Below, in pieces: positions 15,246 through 23,303 of a stretch of DNA of 64,000 bases. The stretch is from assembly GCF_034008635.1 (NCBI RefSeq), contig NZ_CP125378.1:1-64000 (forward strand), written 5' to 3'. The notes beneath the pieces are model-generated. The model had not been told where the DNA came from, made no database searches, and saw only the letters and a list, made by a program, of their open reading frames with translations. This DNA is from Pseudomonas sp. P8_229. Its GTDB lineage: Bacteria > Pseudomonadota > Gammaproteobacteria > Pseudomonadales > Pseudomonadaceae. Made by a program: the position numbers and the translations under genes. Within the stretch, counting starts at the first letter, position 1. The number at the start of each line of letters is the position of its first letter.

Positions 15246-15950
15246 TCAACAAATTTCACCCTCGCTGTTGCAGGGCCGCACCTCCTGGGAACGCCACTCC
15301 TTGACGAGCTGGCGGCGACTTCGAGAGTAGCGCTCTGCAAGTACCACCGCGCTCGCAATGTCATCCATGCCGATCACCCGAAATCTACTGTCCAGCTCAC
15401 ACCATGCAGCTATGAACCGCCTGGATTCTATGAAGCCCAGCATGATCGGCCAGATCACTTGTTCGTCCTCCGGTGCATGTGCGATCGAAAGTGTAATGCG
15501 CAGCTTGCGCTGCTCCCGAAGTGCCCCGCGTATTTGACTCAGATCGAGAGGCATCAAACCCTTCATAGGGTGGCCCACGTAGACCGTGTCGTCGTCCAGG
15601 GCCGAGCGCATATCAGCGGGAAGAACGGCATTGATCTTGGCCAGTGCGTTCGTTACGGCGAGGGTGAGTGAATCGTCGGCTTGGCGACTCACCCACTGGG
15701 CGCCGATTGCCAGCGCATATATTTCCTCTTCGGTGAAAGACAGTGGGGGCAGAAGAAATCCTGGTCGCAGAATGTAGCCGACACCTGGTTCGCCCTCGAT
15801 GTCGGCGCCCATCTCCTGAAGTGTGGCGACGTCACGGCGGATGGTGCGCAAAGACACACCCAGCTCATGCGCAAGCGCTTTGCCTGACACCGTCCTGCGG
15901 TGTCGGCGAAGTGCTTGCATCAGGTCAAATAATCGATGACTTCTGGTCAT
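15246..15950 (-). CDS. YafY-type HTH/WYL-domain transcriptional regulator
   Basis: This 234-aa protein has an N-terminal DeoR-like winged helix (residues 3-60, 'ALAHELGVSLRTIRRDVATLQ') and a C-terminal WYL domain (about 130-225, 'RKLRITL', 'WPIMLGFIESRRFIAAWCELDSRFR'). WYL domains bind ligands or nucleic acids in bacterial regulators. Its ATG overlaps the TGA of the preceding oxidoreductase gene (ATGA at 15947-15950), so the two are translationally coupled and the regulator probably controls its own operon. Confidence 0.85.
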   Translation of the reverse strand: MTRSHRLFDLMQALRRHRRTVSGKALAHELGVSLRTIRRDVATLQEMGADIEGEPGVGYILRPGFLLPPLSFTEEEIYALAIGAQWVSRQADDSLTLAVTNALAKINAVLPADMRSALDDDTVYVGHPMKGLMPLDLSQIRGALREQRKLRITLSIAHAPEDEQVIWPIMLGFIESRRFIAAWCELDSRFRVIGMDDIASAVVLAERYSRSRRQLVKEWRSQEVRPCNSEGEIC

Positions 15951-16894
15951 TCCGGCTCCATCGCGACGATGCCTTTACCGCCAAGCTTGCGCCCTTTTTC
16001 AAGTTCTGTGATTAGCTGGATCGCTGCGTTCAGCGAAACGATTTCTCCAATGGGCATTCTGAGGTTGTTCTCCCGGGCAGCATCCGCAAGCTTCTCGAGA
16101 ATATCGGCACGTGGCGAACCGATAACAGGCTTCAGCCGTCGATCGAAGATCGCCCGGATGAACTTGCCCGGGCCGGGATTCAGATCCAGCAACACGCCGC
16201 TTTGCCGCAGCATGGCCATCCCCGCCGACATTTTCATTGTCGCGGCGGTATCGAAGACCACGTCGAAGCGCGTAGTGATCGTTGAGAGATCCATCGTGCG
16301 GTAGTCGTAGACGGTCTGCACGCCGAGTGCTCTGGCCCGTTCCATGTCCCGGGCGCTACAGCTACCGGAGACAACGGCACCGAAAAGCCGTGCGATCTGC
16401 ACAGCGGCTTCGCCGACCGCCCCGGCACACCCGTTGATGAAGACATGCTGATCAGCACGCAGCTTTGCCTTGTCGATCAGCCCGTTCCACGCGGTAACGC
16501 CTGGAGTGCCCAAACATGCCGCATCCTCGAAGGAAACACTGTCGGGCTTTTTGGCAAGGAACGTCTCCTTTGTCACCACCGCCTGGCCGAGCGCGCCACT
16601 TTCCTTGAAGCGGGCAAGACCAAATACGGCGTCACCTACCCGAAGCCGCGTTACACCGTGACCGACGGCCGTGACGATCCCGGAGAAGTCCATCCCCATC
16701 GCCCGGGGAAAAGCCCTGCCAGTCACGATTTTCATTTGTCCGTCGCGCAGCTTCCAGTCGATTGGATTGATGGCGGCGAACTTTACCCGCACCGCCACTT
16801 CCCCGTTGCCAGGTGCGAGCAGTTCGAAATCTTCGATCCGCATCACCTCCGGGCCACCATAGTTGTTGTACTGAATACGTTCAAATCCGGGCAT
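15947..16894 (-). CDS. zinc-independent MDR-family NADP-dependent oxidoreductase
   Basis: This 315-aa medium-chain dehydrogenase/reductase of the quinone oxidoreductase type has no structural-zinc cysteine cluster. It has an N-terminal GroES-like fold ('INPIDWKLRDGQ', 'GMDFSGIVTAVG', 'RVGDAVFGLA') and a Rossmann domain with 'INGCAGAVGEAAVQIARL'. The end 'GRKLGGKGIV' is typical. It is first in a two-gene operon with the WYL regulator. Such pairs often detoxify electrophilic carbonyls or quinones (family-level inference). Confidence 0.85.
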   Translation of the reverse strand: MPGFERIQYNNYGGPEVMRIEDFELLAPGNGEVAVRVKFAAINPIDWKLRDGQMKIVTGRAFPRAMGMDFSGIVTAVGHGVTRLRVGDAVFGLARFKESGALGQAVVTKETFLAKKPDSVSFEDAACLGTPGVTAWNGLIDKAKLRADQHVFINGCAGAVGEAAVQIARLFGAVVSGSCSARDMERARALGVQTVYDYRTMDLSTITTRFDVVFDTAATMKMSAGMAMLRQSGVLLDLNPGPGKFIRAIFDRRLKPVIGSPRADILEKLADAARENNLRMPIGEIVSLNAAIQLITELEKGRKLGGKGIVAMEPE

Positions 16895-17049
16895 GGCGCA
16901 GTTCCTTCACAGAGCAGGCAGCGACGAGACTGGATGGGTATATCTGCCTGAGAAGCGCAGCATAAAACCCGGTGGTGCCAATTTATGGCACCATTTGTGA
17001 AAGTCGTTTTGTGTGCTCCACAGGTTCAGGATCCTGGCGTACTCACGCG

Positions 17050-17217
17050 AGTGCCGATCAGGTAAGCGAACTCAATGCTCAAAGCAACGAAGATCAATGG
17101 TGGGAGCGGGCTTGCTCGCGAAGACGTCGGCCCGGCAAACATTGATGTTGACTGCCCCACCGCTTTCGCGAGCAAGCCCGCTCCCACAGGGGATCTGCGC
17201 TTGACTGATCGGCATTA
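17050..17217 (+). mobile_element. miniature inverted-repeat element with REP-pair core, copy 1
   Basis: A non-coding element of about 168 bp whose ends are near-inverted (TGCCGATCAGGTAAGCG ... CGCTTGACTGATCGGCATTA). The centre holds two facing REP sequences, GTGGGAGCGGGCTTGCTCGC at 17100-17119 and its inverse at 17167-17186. The whole unit is repeated in opposite orientation at 21922-22090, including the segment CTCAATGCTCAAAGCAACGA between the left end and the core. The left end is more degraded than that of copy 2. It directly precedes an amidohydrolase remnant. Bases 16895-17049 show no feature. Confidence 0.75.
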
Positions 17218-17283
17218 GACTAGTGGGCCTGCCCTTCTCCGCTATCGAGTAGATGGCGAGCACGCCGGGTTCAACGCGGATGG

Positions 17284-17570
17284 ATTCCCCAGCTGTTGCC
17301 TGCGCAAGAAGCCATCGACCTGAACCGTGCCGCCAACGATTGGTTAGCCGCAGCTGCGCAAGCTCATCCCGAGCGCTTCGCCGGTTTTGCAACCCTGCCG
17401 TGGCAGCCGCCGGAAGCGGACGCACTTTCAGTTCATTCACACGCTGATGGGTGCCGAGCGCATCCTGTATTCCATCGACTATCCCTTTCAGAGCCTGGAT
17501 GGGGCGCGAGCCTTTATCGATGCACTTCCCGTGAGCGATGCCGAGAAAGCACTCATAGCCCACGGCAGCT
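17284..17570 (+). pseudogene. amidohydrolase remnant with internal deletion
   Basis: The first part reads 'LLPAQEAIDLNRAANDWLA', 'HPERFAGFATLPWQPPEA', typical of an inner segment of amidohydrolase-2 (ACMSD-like) enzymes. After a frame change near 17420 a second part reads 'HTLMGAERILYSIDYPF', 'GARAFIDALPVSDAEKALIAHG', the C-terminal segment of the same family. The N-terminal half, about 120 middle residues and the true C-terminus are missing. The metal ligands of the missing segments are lost, so it is inactive. Confidence 0.7.
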
Positions 17571-17573
17571 ACG

Positions 17574-17966
17574 GCACCGAGCTACCTGGAACGGTTTGGA
17601 ACACCTGAACACCCGGATGACCTGTTGAATCATCGCTGCATCAGCAACCGTCTTGGAGATGATCGGGTGTATCGGTGGGAGCTGGAGCGCGACGGTGAGG
17701 CATTACAAATCACCGTTCCGACGTCCATCACTGTCGACCAGGCCGAGACGGGGCTCATTGCAGTACTCGGTGGTGCTGGCTTGATGTATTTGCCGGAACC
17801 TCTTGTCGCGCCTTATGTGAAGGACGGGCGGCTCCGTCTGGTGCTGACGGAGTGGGCGCCTCTGGAAGATGGCTTTCATATCTACTATTCCAGCCGGCGG
17901 CAACTGCCAACCGGGTTGCGCTTGCTCATTGAATTCATCCAGCAAATCAAGCCGCTGAGCGGGTAG
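17574..17966 (+). pseudogene. LysR-type regulator C-terminal remnant
   Basis: The frame opening 'APSYLERFGTPEHPDDLLNH' and continuing 'RCISNRLGDDRVYRWELERDG' to 'LIEFIQQIKPLSG' is the last 130 residues of a LysR substrate-binding domain. The HTH domain and first half of the effector domain are absent. It joins the amidohydrolase remnant directly at about 17571. This shows a deletion between two once separate genes, probably a catabolic gene and its regulator or a neighbour. Confidence 0.75.
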
Positions 17967-17987
17967 CCCGACGCCGCATCATCTTCC

Positions 17988-19154
17988 TCACACCACAGCG
18001 GCTTCAATCGTTCTGGAGCGCCAGGCAAAAGCCAACACCATCAGCAGCCCCAGGCCGGCCATCGCCGCTGCGGCCAGGGAAATCGCCGGATAACCCAGAC
18101 CAGCGTTGATCACCGCTCCGCCCAGCGCTGCGCCAATCGCGTTGCCAAAATTGAACGCGCCAATGTTCACCGCAGAGGCCAGATTGGGCGCGTCCTTCGC
18201 AGCTTCCATGACGCGCATCTGTAGCGGCGGCACCAGGGCGAAACTGGCGACACCCCATATCAGGATGGCGACGGCGGCCGGCAGCGGCCAACGCATCAGT
18301 ACGGTGAACGCCAGCAAGACGAGAATCAGCACGCTCAGCGAGATGATCAGAGTGCGATCAATCGAGTGGTCAGCGGCCTTGCCGCCCCACATGTTGCCCA
18401 GCGTCAACCCGACACCGTAGAGCACCAGCATGGCGGTGATGAAGGCGGTGGACGCATGGGTCTCGCTGCTGAGGATCGGCGCGATGTAGGTGAAGACGGT
18501 GAACATGGCACTCGAGCCGACGACGGTCAGGGCCAGCGCGCCCAACACCGGGCCACGCCCCAATACCCGAATTTCCGCCATTACACCGACGCTTTGCGGC
18601 GCCTTCAGGTCAGGCAGGGCGAACCACAACGCGGCCATGGTCGCCACGCCCAGCCCGGTAATACCCCAGAAAGCGGTGCGCCAACCGAACAGTTCACCAA
18701 ACCAGGCGGCCAGCGGCACACCGCCAATGGTCGCCAGAGTCAGGCCCATGAACATCGCCGCCACCGCCCCGGCACGTTTCTCCGGGGCGACCACGCTGGC
18801 GGCGACGATGGAGCCAACGCCAAAAAATGCACCATGGTTCAGTGAGGTCACCACCCTGGCGACCATGAGGCTGTAGTAATCGGTAGCCAGAGCTGACATC
18901 AGATTACCCAGGGTGAAAATCGCCATGAGCCCGATCAGCAGATAGCGCCGGGGGATCCTGCCGGTGGTCAGGGTCATCAGCGGTGCGCCGAGCAATACGC
19001 CCAGCGCATAAGCACTGACCAGCAAACCGGCGGCGGGAATGGAAACGCCCAGGTCCGCAGCGATACCCGGCAACATGCCCATGGGGGCGAACTCTGTAAC
19101 GCCGATGCCAAAGGCACCGATGGCGAGTGCGACAAGTGGTGGATTGATACGCAT
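17988..19154 (-). CDS. MFS transporter, DHA1 family (AraJ/YdhP-like)
   Basis: A 388-aa major facilitator with 12 predicted helices. The N-terminal motif 'GIGVTEFAPMGMLPGIAADLGVS' and 'GAPLMTLTTGRIPRR' (motif A) fit the AraJ/YdhP group of sugar or drug exporters. The true start is the ATG at 19154 with AAGGAG six bases upstream; a longer reading frame extends 117 codons further up but overlaps the divergent regulator. It is divergent from a LysR gene 94 bases away, its probable controller. Confidence 0.88.
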   Translation of the reverse strand: MRINPPLVALAIGAFGIGVTEFAPMGMLPGIAADLGVSIPAAGLLVSAYALGVLLGAPLMTLTTGRIPRRYLLIGLMAIFTLGNLMSALATDYYSLMVARVVTSLNHGAFFGVGSIVAASVVAPEKRAGAVAAMFMGLTLATIGGVPLAAWFGELFGWRTAFWGITGLGVATMAALWFALPDLKAPQSVGVMAEIRVLGRGPVLGALALTVVGSSAMFTVFTYIAPILSSETHASTAFITAMLVLYGVGLTLGNMWGGKAADHSIDRTLIISLSVLILVLLAFTVLMRWPLPAAVAILIWGVASFALVPPLQMRVMEAAKDAPNLASAVNIGAFNFGNAIGAALGGAVINAGLGYPAISLAAAAMAGLGLLMVLAFAWRSRTIEAAVV

Positions 19155-19248
19155 GGAAGGCTCCTTATCTATGCCGCAGATGCTACGATCCTGTCTTTTC
19201 AAGCGGTAGATAGCATTTTTGGTAATCACCTTTGCGCGGGAGGCACAA

Positions 19249-20142
19249 GTGGATTTCAACGGCAGGTCAGGTGAAATGAGCGTGTTCACCACCGTGGCGC
19301 AGGAAGGCAGCCTGTCGGCCGCCGCACGTGCACTGGGCCTGACACCCTCGGCAGTCAGTCGGATCATCGCGCGTACCGAACAACGTCTTGGCACCCGCCT
19401 GCTGTTGCGCACCACCCGGGCGATCACCTTCACTGCCGAGGGCGAAGCGTTCCTGCGCGGCGCCCGGCGTATCCTCGCCGACATGGACGAGGTCGAAGAA
19501 GCCATCGCCGATCAGGGCGTACCCAGGGGACGATTGCGCGTCAGTGCCGCCCTTGGTCATGGGCGGCTGGCCATCGTTCCCTTGGTCGCAGCATTCAGCG
19601 CCCGTTACCCGAACATCGTCGTCGACCTCACCCTCGGCGACGAAGTGGTCGACATTCTCGGCGGGCAGGCCGACGTCGCGGTCCGCTTTGGCCATCTGCC
19701 CGACAGCCCGCTGACCGCGCGCAAGATCGGCAACACCGGCCAGGTAGTGGTGGCATCGCCCGAGTATCTGCAGCGCCACGGCATCCCCCAGCAACCGGAG
19801 GATCTGCTACAGCACAACTGCCTGCGCTTCAACTTCCGGCGTGCCGAACCCAACTGGCCGTTCATCCGCGATGGAAACGAGTTTTCCCTGAAGGTCAGCG
19901 GCAACATCGAATGCAGCAGTGGTGAAGCGCTGGCACAACTCGCGCGAGTCGGCGCCGGCATTGCACGTATCGGTGAATTCAGCGTGAGCGAAGATCTGCA
20001 GCGCGGCGACCTGATTGCGCTGTTGGAAGCCTGGAACCCCGGCGACCAGGAACCGATTCATGCAGTGTTCGTCGGTGGAGCGGCAATGCCGGCGCGGGTG
20101 CGATTGTTCGTGGACTTCTTGCTGGAACATCACCGGATGTAA
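19249..20142 (+). CDS. LysR family transcriptional regulator
   Basis: This 297-aa protein has an N-terminal winged HTH (residues 8-65, 'GSLSAAARALGLTPSAVSRII') and a LysR substrate-binding domain. The latter has 'GRLRVSAALGHGRLAIVPL' and 'DVAVRFGHLPDSPL'. I chose the GTG at 19249 because GGGAGG is five bases upstream. It is divergently oriented to the MFS exporter and likely regulates it. It belongs to the CrgA-like/aromatic-compound subgroup by overall pattern. Confidence 0.88.
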   Translation: MDFNGRSGEMSVFTTVAQEGSLSAAARALGLTPSAVSRIIARTEQRLGTRLLLRTTRAITFTAEGEAFLRGARRILADMDEVEEAIADQGVPRGRLRVSAALGHGRLAIVPLVAAFSARYPNIVVDLTLGDEVVDILGGQADVAVRFGHLPDSPLTARKIGNTGQVVVASPEYLQRHGIPQQPEDLLQHNCLRFNFRRAEPNWPFIRDGNEFSLKVSGNIECSSGEALAQLARVGAGIARIGEFSVSEDLQRGDLIALLEAWNPGDQEPIHAVFVGGAAMPARVRLFVDFLLEHHRM

Positions 20143-20290
20143 GCGCAGGCGAAAGCTGATATTTCCGGGCACTCGCGATGTTGAGGTGTCCGAAACATTT
20201 TTCGGTGTACGCAAGGTTTCAGAAAATGCGTAAGCGACGGGCTTGAAACTGGAGGCAGGCCGCAGCGTCCGTTACCCGGACGCTGACAGT

Positions 20291-20680
20291 TCAGTGGGAA
20301 GCGTTGCTCTGCTGCTGAAGCTCAAGTTGCCTGGCAGCACTGGCTTGGAGGGTTGCGCGCTCTTGATCCAGATACCGATAAATGCTTTGGAGGTTGGCAA
20401 TTTTCTGTTTGATTTCTGCCATTTTCTTTTCAATCAGCTTCGCGCCGTCAGCACAATCGATCAGCTTGTTCCGCTGCGCATCCAGAATCTCGCCTATTTC
20501 CCCCAGAGAAAACCCCATGCTTTGCGCGCGCTGGATAAAGTCCAGATCCTGCAGAGTCTGCTCGGTGTAAACGCGATAGTTGTTGGTTTGCCGCAGCGGT
20601 GAGATCAGGCCGATTTGTTCGTAGTAACGCAGCGTATGGCGGCTGGCACCGCTGCGGGCCTCGAGGTCGCCGATTTTCAT
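20291..20680 (-). CDS. MerR family transcriptional regulator
   Basis: This 129-aa protein has the MerR HTH at residues 1-70 ('MKIGDLEARSGASRHTLRYYEQIGL', 'SLGEIGEILD'), a dimerisation coiled coil (75-115) and a Gln/Ser-rich tail. There is no cysteine cluster for metal or [2Fe-2S] sensing; its single cysteine is in the coiled-coil start. It is divergent from an SDR gene. A dyad in the 74-bp space between them (20695-20716) is its likely operator. It probably activates the SDR gene and itself. Confidence 0.88.
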   Translation of the reverse strand: MKIGDLEARSGASRHTLRYYEQIGLISPLRQTNNYRVYTEQTLQDLDFIQRAQSMGFSLGEIGEILDAQRNKLIDCADGAKLIEKKMAEIKQKIANLQSIYRYLDQERATLQASAARQLELQQQSNASH

Positions 20681-20691
20681 GAAAACACCGC

Positions 20692-20720
20692 TTGACTGTA
20701 GAGTTGGGTCGATAGTTTAC
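20692..20720 (+). promoter_or_regulatory. candidate MerR operator/promoter for the SDR gene
   Basis: An interrupted palindrome ACTGTAGA-N6-TCGATAGT (20695-20716, seven of eight positions matched) overlaps a -35-like TTGACT at 20692-20697. MerR regulators bind such dyads between widely spaced -35 and -10 boxes. The -10 box here is poor, which fits an activator-dependent promoter. The SDR start is at 20755. Confidence 0.45.
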
Positions 20721-20754
20721 GCTTGATTTCTCACCTTCAACAAGGAACAGGGAA

Positions 20755-21834
20755 ATGAGCGTGGAGTGCTTTGTCACGGGCGGAACTGGCTTCATCGGTC
20801 AACATTTGGTGGCGAACCTGAGTGCAAAAGGTCACACCATTCGGGTGTTGATGCGTCGCCCGGAGCGACTGGCTGCGTTGCGCGAGCAAGTCGATAATCT
20901 GGGAGGGTGCGCAACCCGGGTATTTGCCGTAGCTGGCGATCTGGAACGGGACAACCTCGGACTGAGTCTTGCTGACCGGGAAGTGCTAAGGCGTGCCCGC
21001 GTCATATTCCACCTGGGCGCCCATTTCGCATGGGGGCTTTCAGTGGAGCACGCTCGTGCGGTGAATGTGGAAGGGGCAAAGCGCGTGGCGCTGTTGGCGG
21101 CTGAGCAAAAAAGCCGTTTAGTGATGATCGGCGGCTACATGCTGAAAAATCATCAACATCTGCAACGTATCGGCATTGATCCTCGTCATCCGGAGTTGAC
21201 GAACTGGTCTGCCGTCTACCGGCGTGTCGGCGGTTACGAGGGAAGCAAGCTGGAGGCGCATTTTGCGACTCTGGAGGTCATGTCCGCCAAGGGTGGGGAG
21301 ATGACCGTTGTCCACCCTGCGACTGTCTGTGGCCATAGCCGCACAGGGCATATCCTTGACGGTCAGCCGCTGGTGGAGCTGATACGCAACCTTGTGCAGG
21401 GAAAGCTGACTGCGGTGCCCGGTACCGCCGAACACTGGCTGCCACTGGTCACCGTGGACTACCTGGTTGAGCTGGTGGCAGTTTGTGCTTTTGATCCTGC
21501 CATGGTGGGCCAGGAACTGCTGGCGCTTGATGACCAAACTCCAAACTTGCGAGAACTCCTGATTCAGGTGGCACAACCTTTGGGCTTAAAGTCTCCCAAG
21601 CATCACATTTCACTCCGATTGCTGAAGTTGCTACTGAGCATTCCTCCCGTCGCGTGGTTTTTGAATACAAAACCCGAAGCCCTGGACTTTATCCAGACCA
21701 CTCGTTTTGATACAGCCGCGGTCGAACAATTTGCCAACAGGCATGGAATAGCCAAACCGGATATACGTCAGTCTTTGCAGCACACTGCAACGTTCGTCAA
21801 CTCATATTGCATAGCCAAGGGCCAGGCCCTCTGA
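20755..21834 (+). CDS. extended SDR / NAD-dependent epimerase-dehydratase family protein
   Basis: A 359-aa extended short-chain dehydrogenase with nucleotide-binding 'GGTGFIGQHLV' at residues 9-19 and an NADP-type arginine cluster after beta-2 ('VLMRRPERL'). It has 'HLGAHFAWGL' and the Y-x-x-x-K in 'YEGSK'. The C-terminal 100 residues include a hydrophobic segment ('LLKLLLSIPPVAWFL') that suggests membrane association, as in fatty-acyl reductase-like or sterol dehydrogenase-like relatives. AAGGAACAGGGAA precedes the ATG. It is divergent from, and probably controlled by, the MerR gene. The substrate is unknown. Confidence 0.8.
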   Translation: MSVECFVTGGTGFIGQHLVANLSAKGHTIRVLMRRPERLAALREQVDNLGGCATRVFAVAGDLERDNLGLSLADREVLRRARVIFHLGAHFAWGLSVEHARAVNVEGAKRVALLAAEQKSRLVMIGGYMLKNHQHLQRIGIDPRHPELTNWSAVYRRVGGYEGSKLEAHFATLEVMSAKGGEMTVVHPATVCGHSRTGHILDGQPLVELIRNLVQGKLTAVPGTAEHWLPLVTVDYLVELVAVCAFDPAMVGQELLALDDQTPNLRELLIQVAQPLGLKSPKHHISLRLLKLLLSIPPVAWFLNTKPEALDFIQTTRFDTAAVEQFANRHGIAKPDIRQSLQHTATFVNSYCIAKGQAL

Positions 21835-21921
21835 CCTCTCCCCTGGCGGCGACAAGAAGGCGAATAACAACCTGCTGGGCGATCCAGCGCCTGTGTCAGA
21901 ATAAATACCGGGGTTAGCGGG

Positions 21922-22090
21922 TAATGCCGATCAGTTAAGCGCAGATCCCCTGTGGGAGCGGGCTTGCTCGCGAATGCGGTGTGGCAGTCAACATCAATGT
22001 TTGCCGGGCCGACGTCTTCGCGAGCAAGCCCGGTCCCACACTTGATCTTCGTTGCTTTGAGCATTGAGTTCGCTTAACTGATCGGCATTA
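21922..22090 (-). mobile_element. miniature inverted-repeat element with REP-pair core, copy 2
   Basis: A 169-bp element with perfect 20-bp terminal inverted repeats TAATGCCGATCAGTTAAGCG (21922-21941 and 22071-22090). The centre has facing REP sequences GTGGGAGCGGGCTTGCTCGC (21952-21971) and an inverse copy at 22019-22038 carrying one change. It is inverted relative to copy 1 at 17050-17217. It lies in the 349-bp space between the SDR and EamA genes, which otherwise holds nothing recognisable. The sequence GGGTTA occurs six bases outside the left end and immediately outside the right end. Confidence 0.8.
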
Positions 22091-22183
22091 GGGTTACTGG
22101 GATCTTCATATCCTCAAACTTGGCGCCGTCGATACAGGGCGGCATTCTATCGAACGACCATTCAGCGACAGGGATCGTCATCA

Positions 22184-23083
22184 ATGCAATCCACTTTCAG
22201 CAAAGGCGTCATATTTGCACTCTGCGCTGCGGCACTGAACGCAACGATCGGTGTACTCAGCAAAATACTCATGAGTAATGGTTTCAGCGCCAGCAGTGTC
22301 GCTCTCATCAAGACTGTACTGGGTTGCGTGCTTCTCTCGACCCTATTGTTTTTTCTCAAGCGCCCGGTGGCGTCGACCAAATGGACTCAGGCGGCTATCT
22401 GCGCATTCCTTGGCATCTTTGTGCTGTTCCATTTCGAAACATCCGCCTATCGACACTATGCTGCAGCAGGTGTGGTGGTGGTGCTGATGGCCAGTGCCTC
22501 GATTTCCTCGATCATTCTGGGGCGCATTTTCCTCAAGGATGCCATCACCGCGAACGCTACCGTGGGTGCCGCTCTGGCTATCGCCGGAATCTCGGTGATC
22601 TTCGGCGGCGACCTGCAGCAGGGCTTTACCCTGCAAGGTGCTGCCCTCGCCTCCGTGGCTGGCTCCGGTTATGGGGCCTTTTCGGTTGCGATGAAGCGTA
22701 TGGGGGTTTCGGGAGGGCTGCACTTCACCCGACAATTGTTGTTCTTTGGCAGCCTGTACTTGCTGATGCCAGCTGCCGCCGATGGTTTCGCGATGGGCGA
22801 GTTGTCACCGCTGGCGATCGCCGCGCTACTGGCGCTGGCCACGCTACCGACGATCCTGGGCTTCTTCTGCACCACCAAGGCCATCGAGTATCTCAAGCCA
22901 TCCCAAGTGCAAGCGCTGGAGCTGACCGAGCCACTGTTCGCCGCGCTGCTGGCGTTTGTGGCGCTCAACGAAGTACCGCGCGAAAGCCTGTACGCAGGAG
23001 CGGCACTGATCATCGTCGGTCTGTGTTTCTCCAATGAACTCATCCGCTTGGGCAGCAAAGCAGCCGTGCCTTCGACCGAGTGA
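22184..23083 (+). CDS. EamA/DMT family transporter
   Basis: A 299-aa drug/metabolite transporter with ten helices in two EamA repeats. 'ALNATIGVLSKILMSNG' is in helix 1, and 'YGAFSVAMKRMG' lies between repeats. The end of repeat 2 reads 'LELTEPLFAALLAFVALNE', the usual DMT signature. It is monocistronic and flanked upstream by the second miniature element. The substrate is unknown. Bases 23084-23303 after it show no gene. Confidence 0.85.
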   Translation: MQSTFSKGVIFALCAAALNATIGVLSKILMSNGFSASSVALIKTVLGCVLLSTLLFFLKRPVASTKWTQAAICAFLGIFVLFHFETSAYRHYAAAGVVVVLMASASISSIILGRIFLKDAITANATVGAALAIAGISVIFGGDLQQGFTLQGAALASVAGSGYGAFSVAMKRMGVSGGLHFTRQLLFFGSLYLLMPAAADGFAMGELSPLAIAALLALATLPTILGFFCTTKAIEYLKPSQVQALELTEPLFAALLAFVALNEVPRESLYAGAALIIVGLCFSNELIRLGSKAAVPSTE

Positions 23084-23303
23084 GCTGTTTTCGAACCCTG
23101 ACTTTAGCAATCAGTAGTTTTTCAAGTGTTTTGAGCGACCGACCACTGGCCGATTTCAGCCCTTCCCCGAAGGGCAGATTCGGGTCGTCTGCCGCTCATT
23201 ACCAGGGGCGTGCAGCACAATGGGGTGATGACCTGGAGGCAGAGCGCGGCTGCGAAGTTGTCGAGCCGGCTTTTGCGCCGTGACACCCAGGTAGCCTGGT
23301 CTG

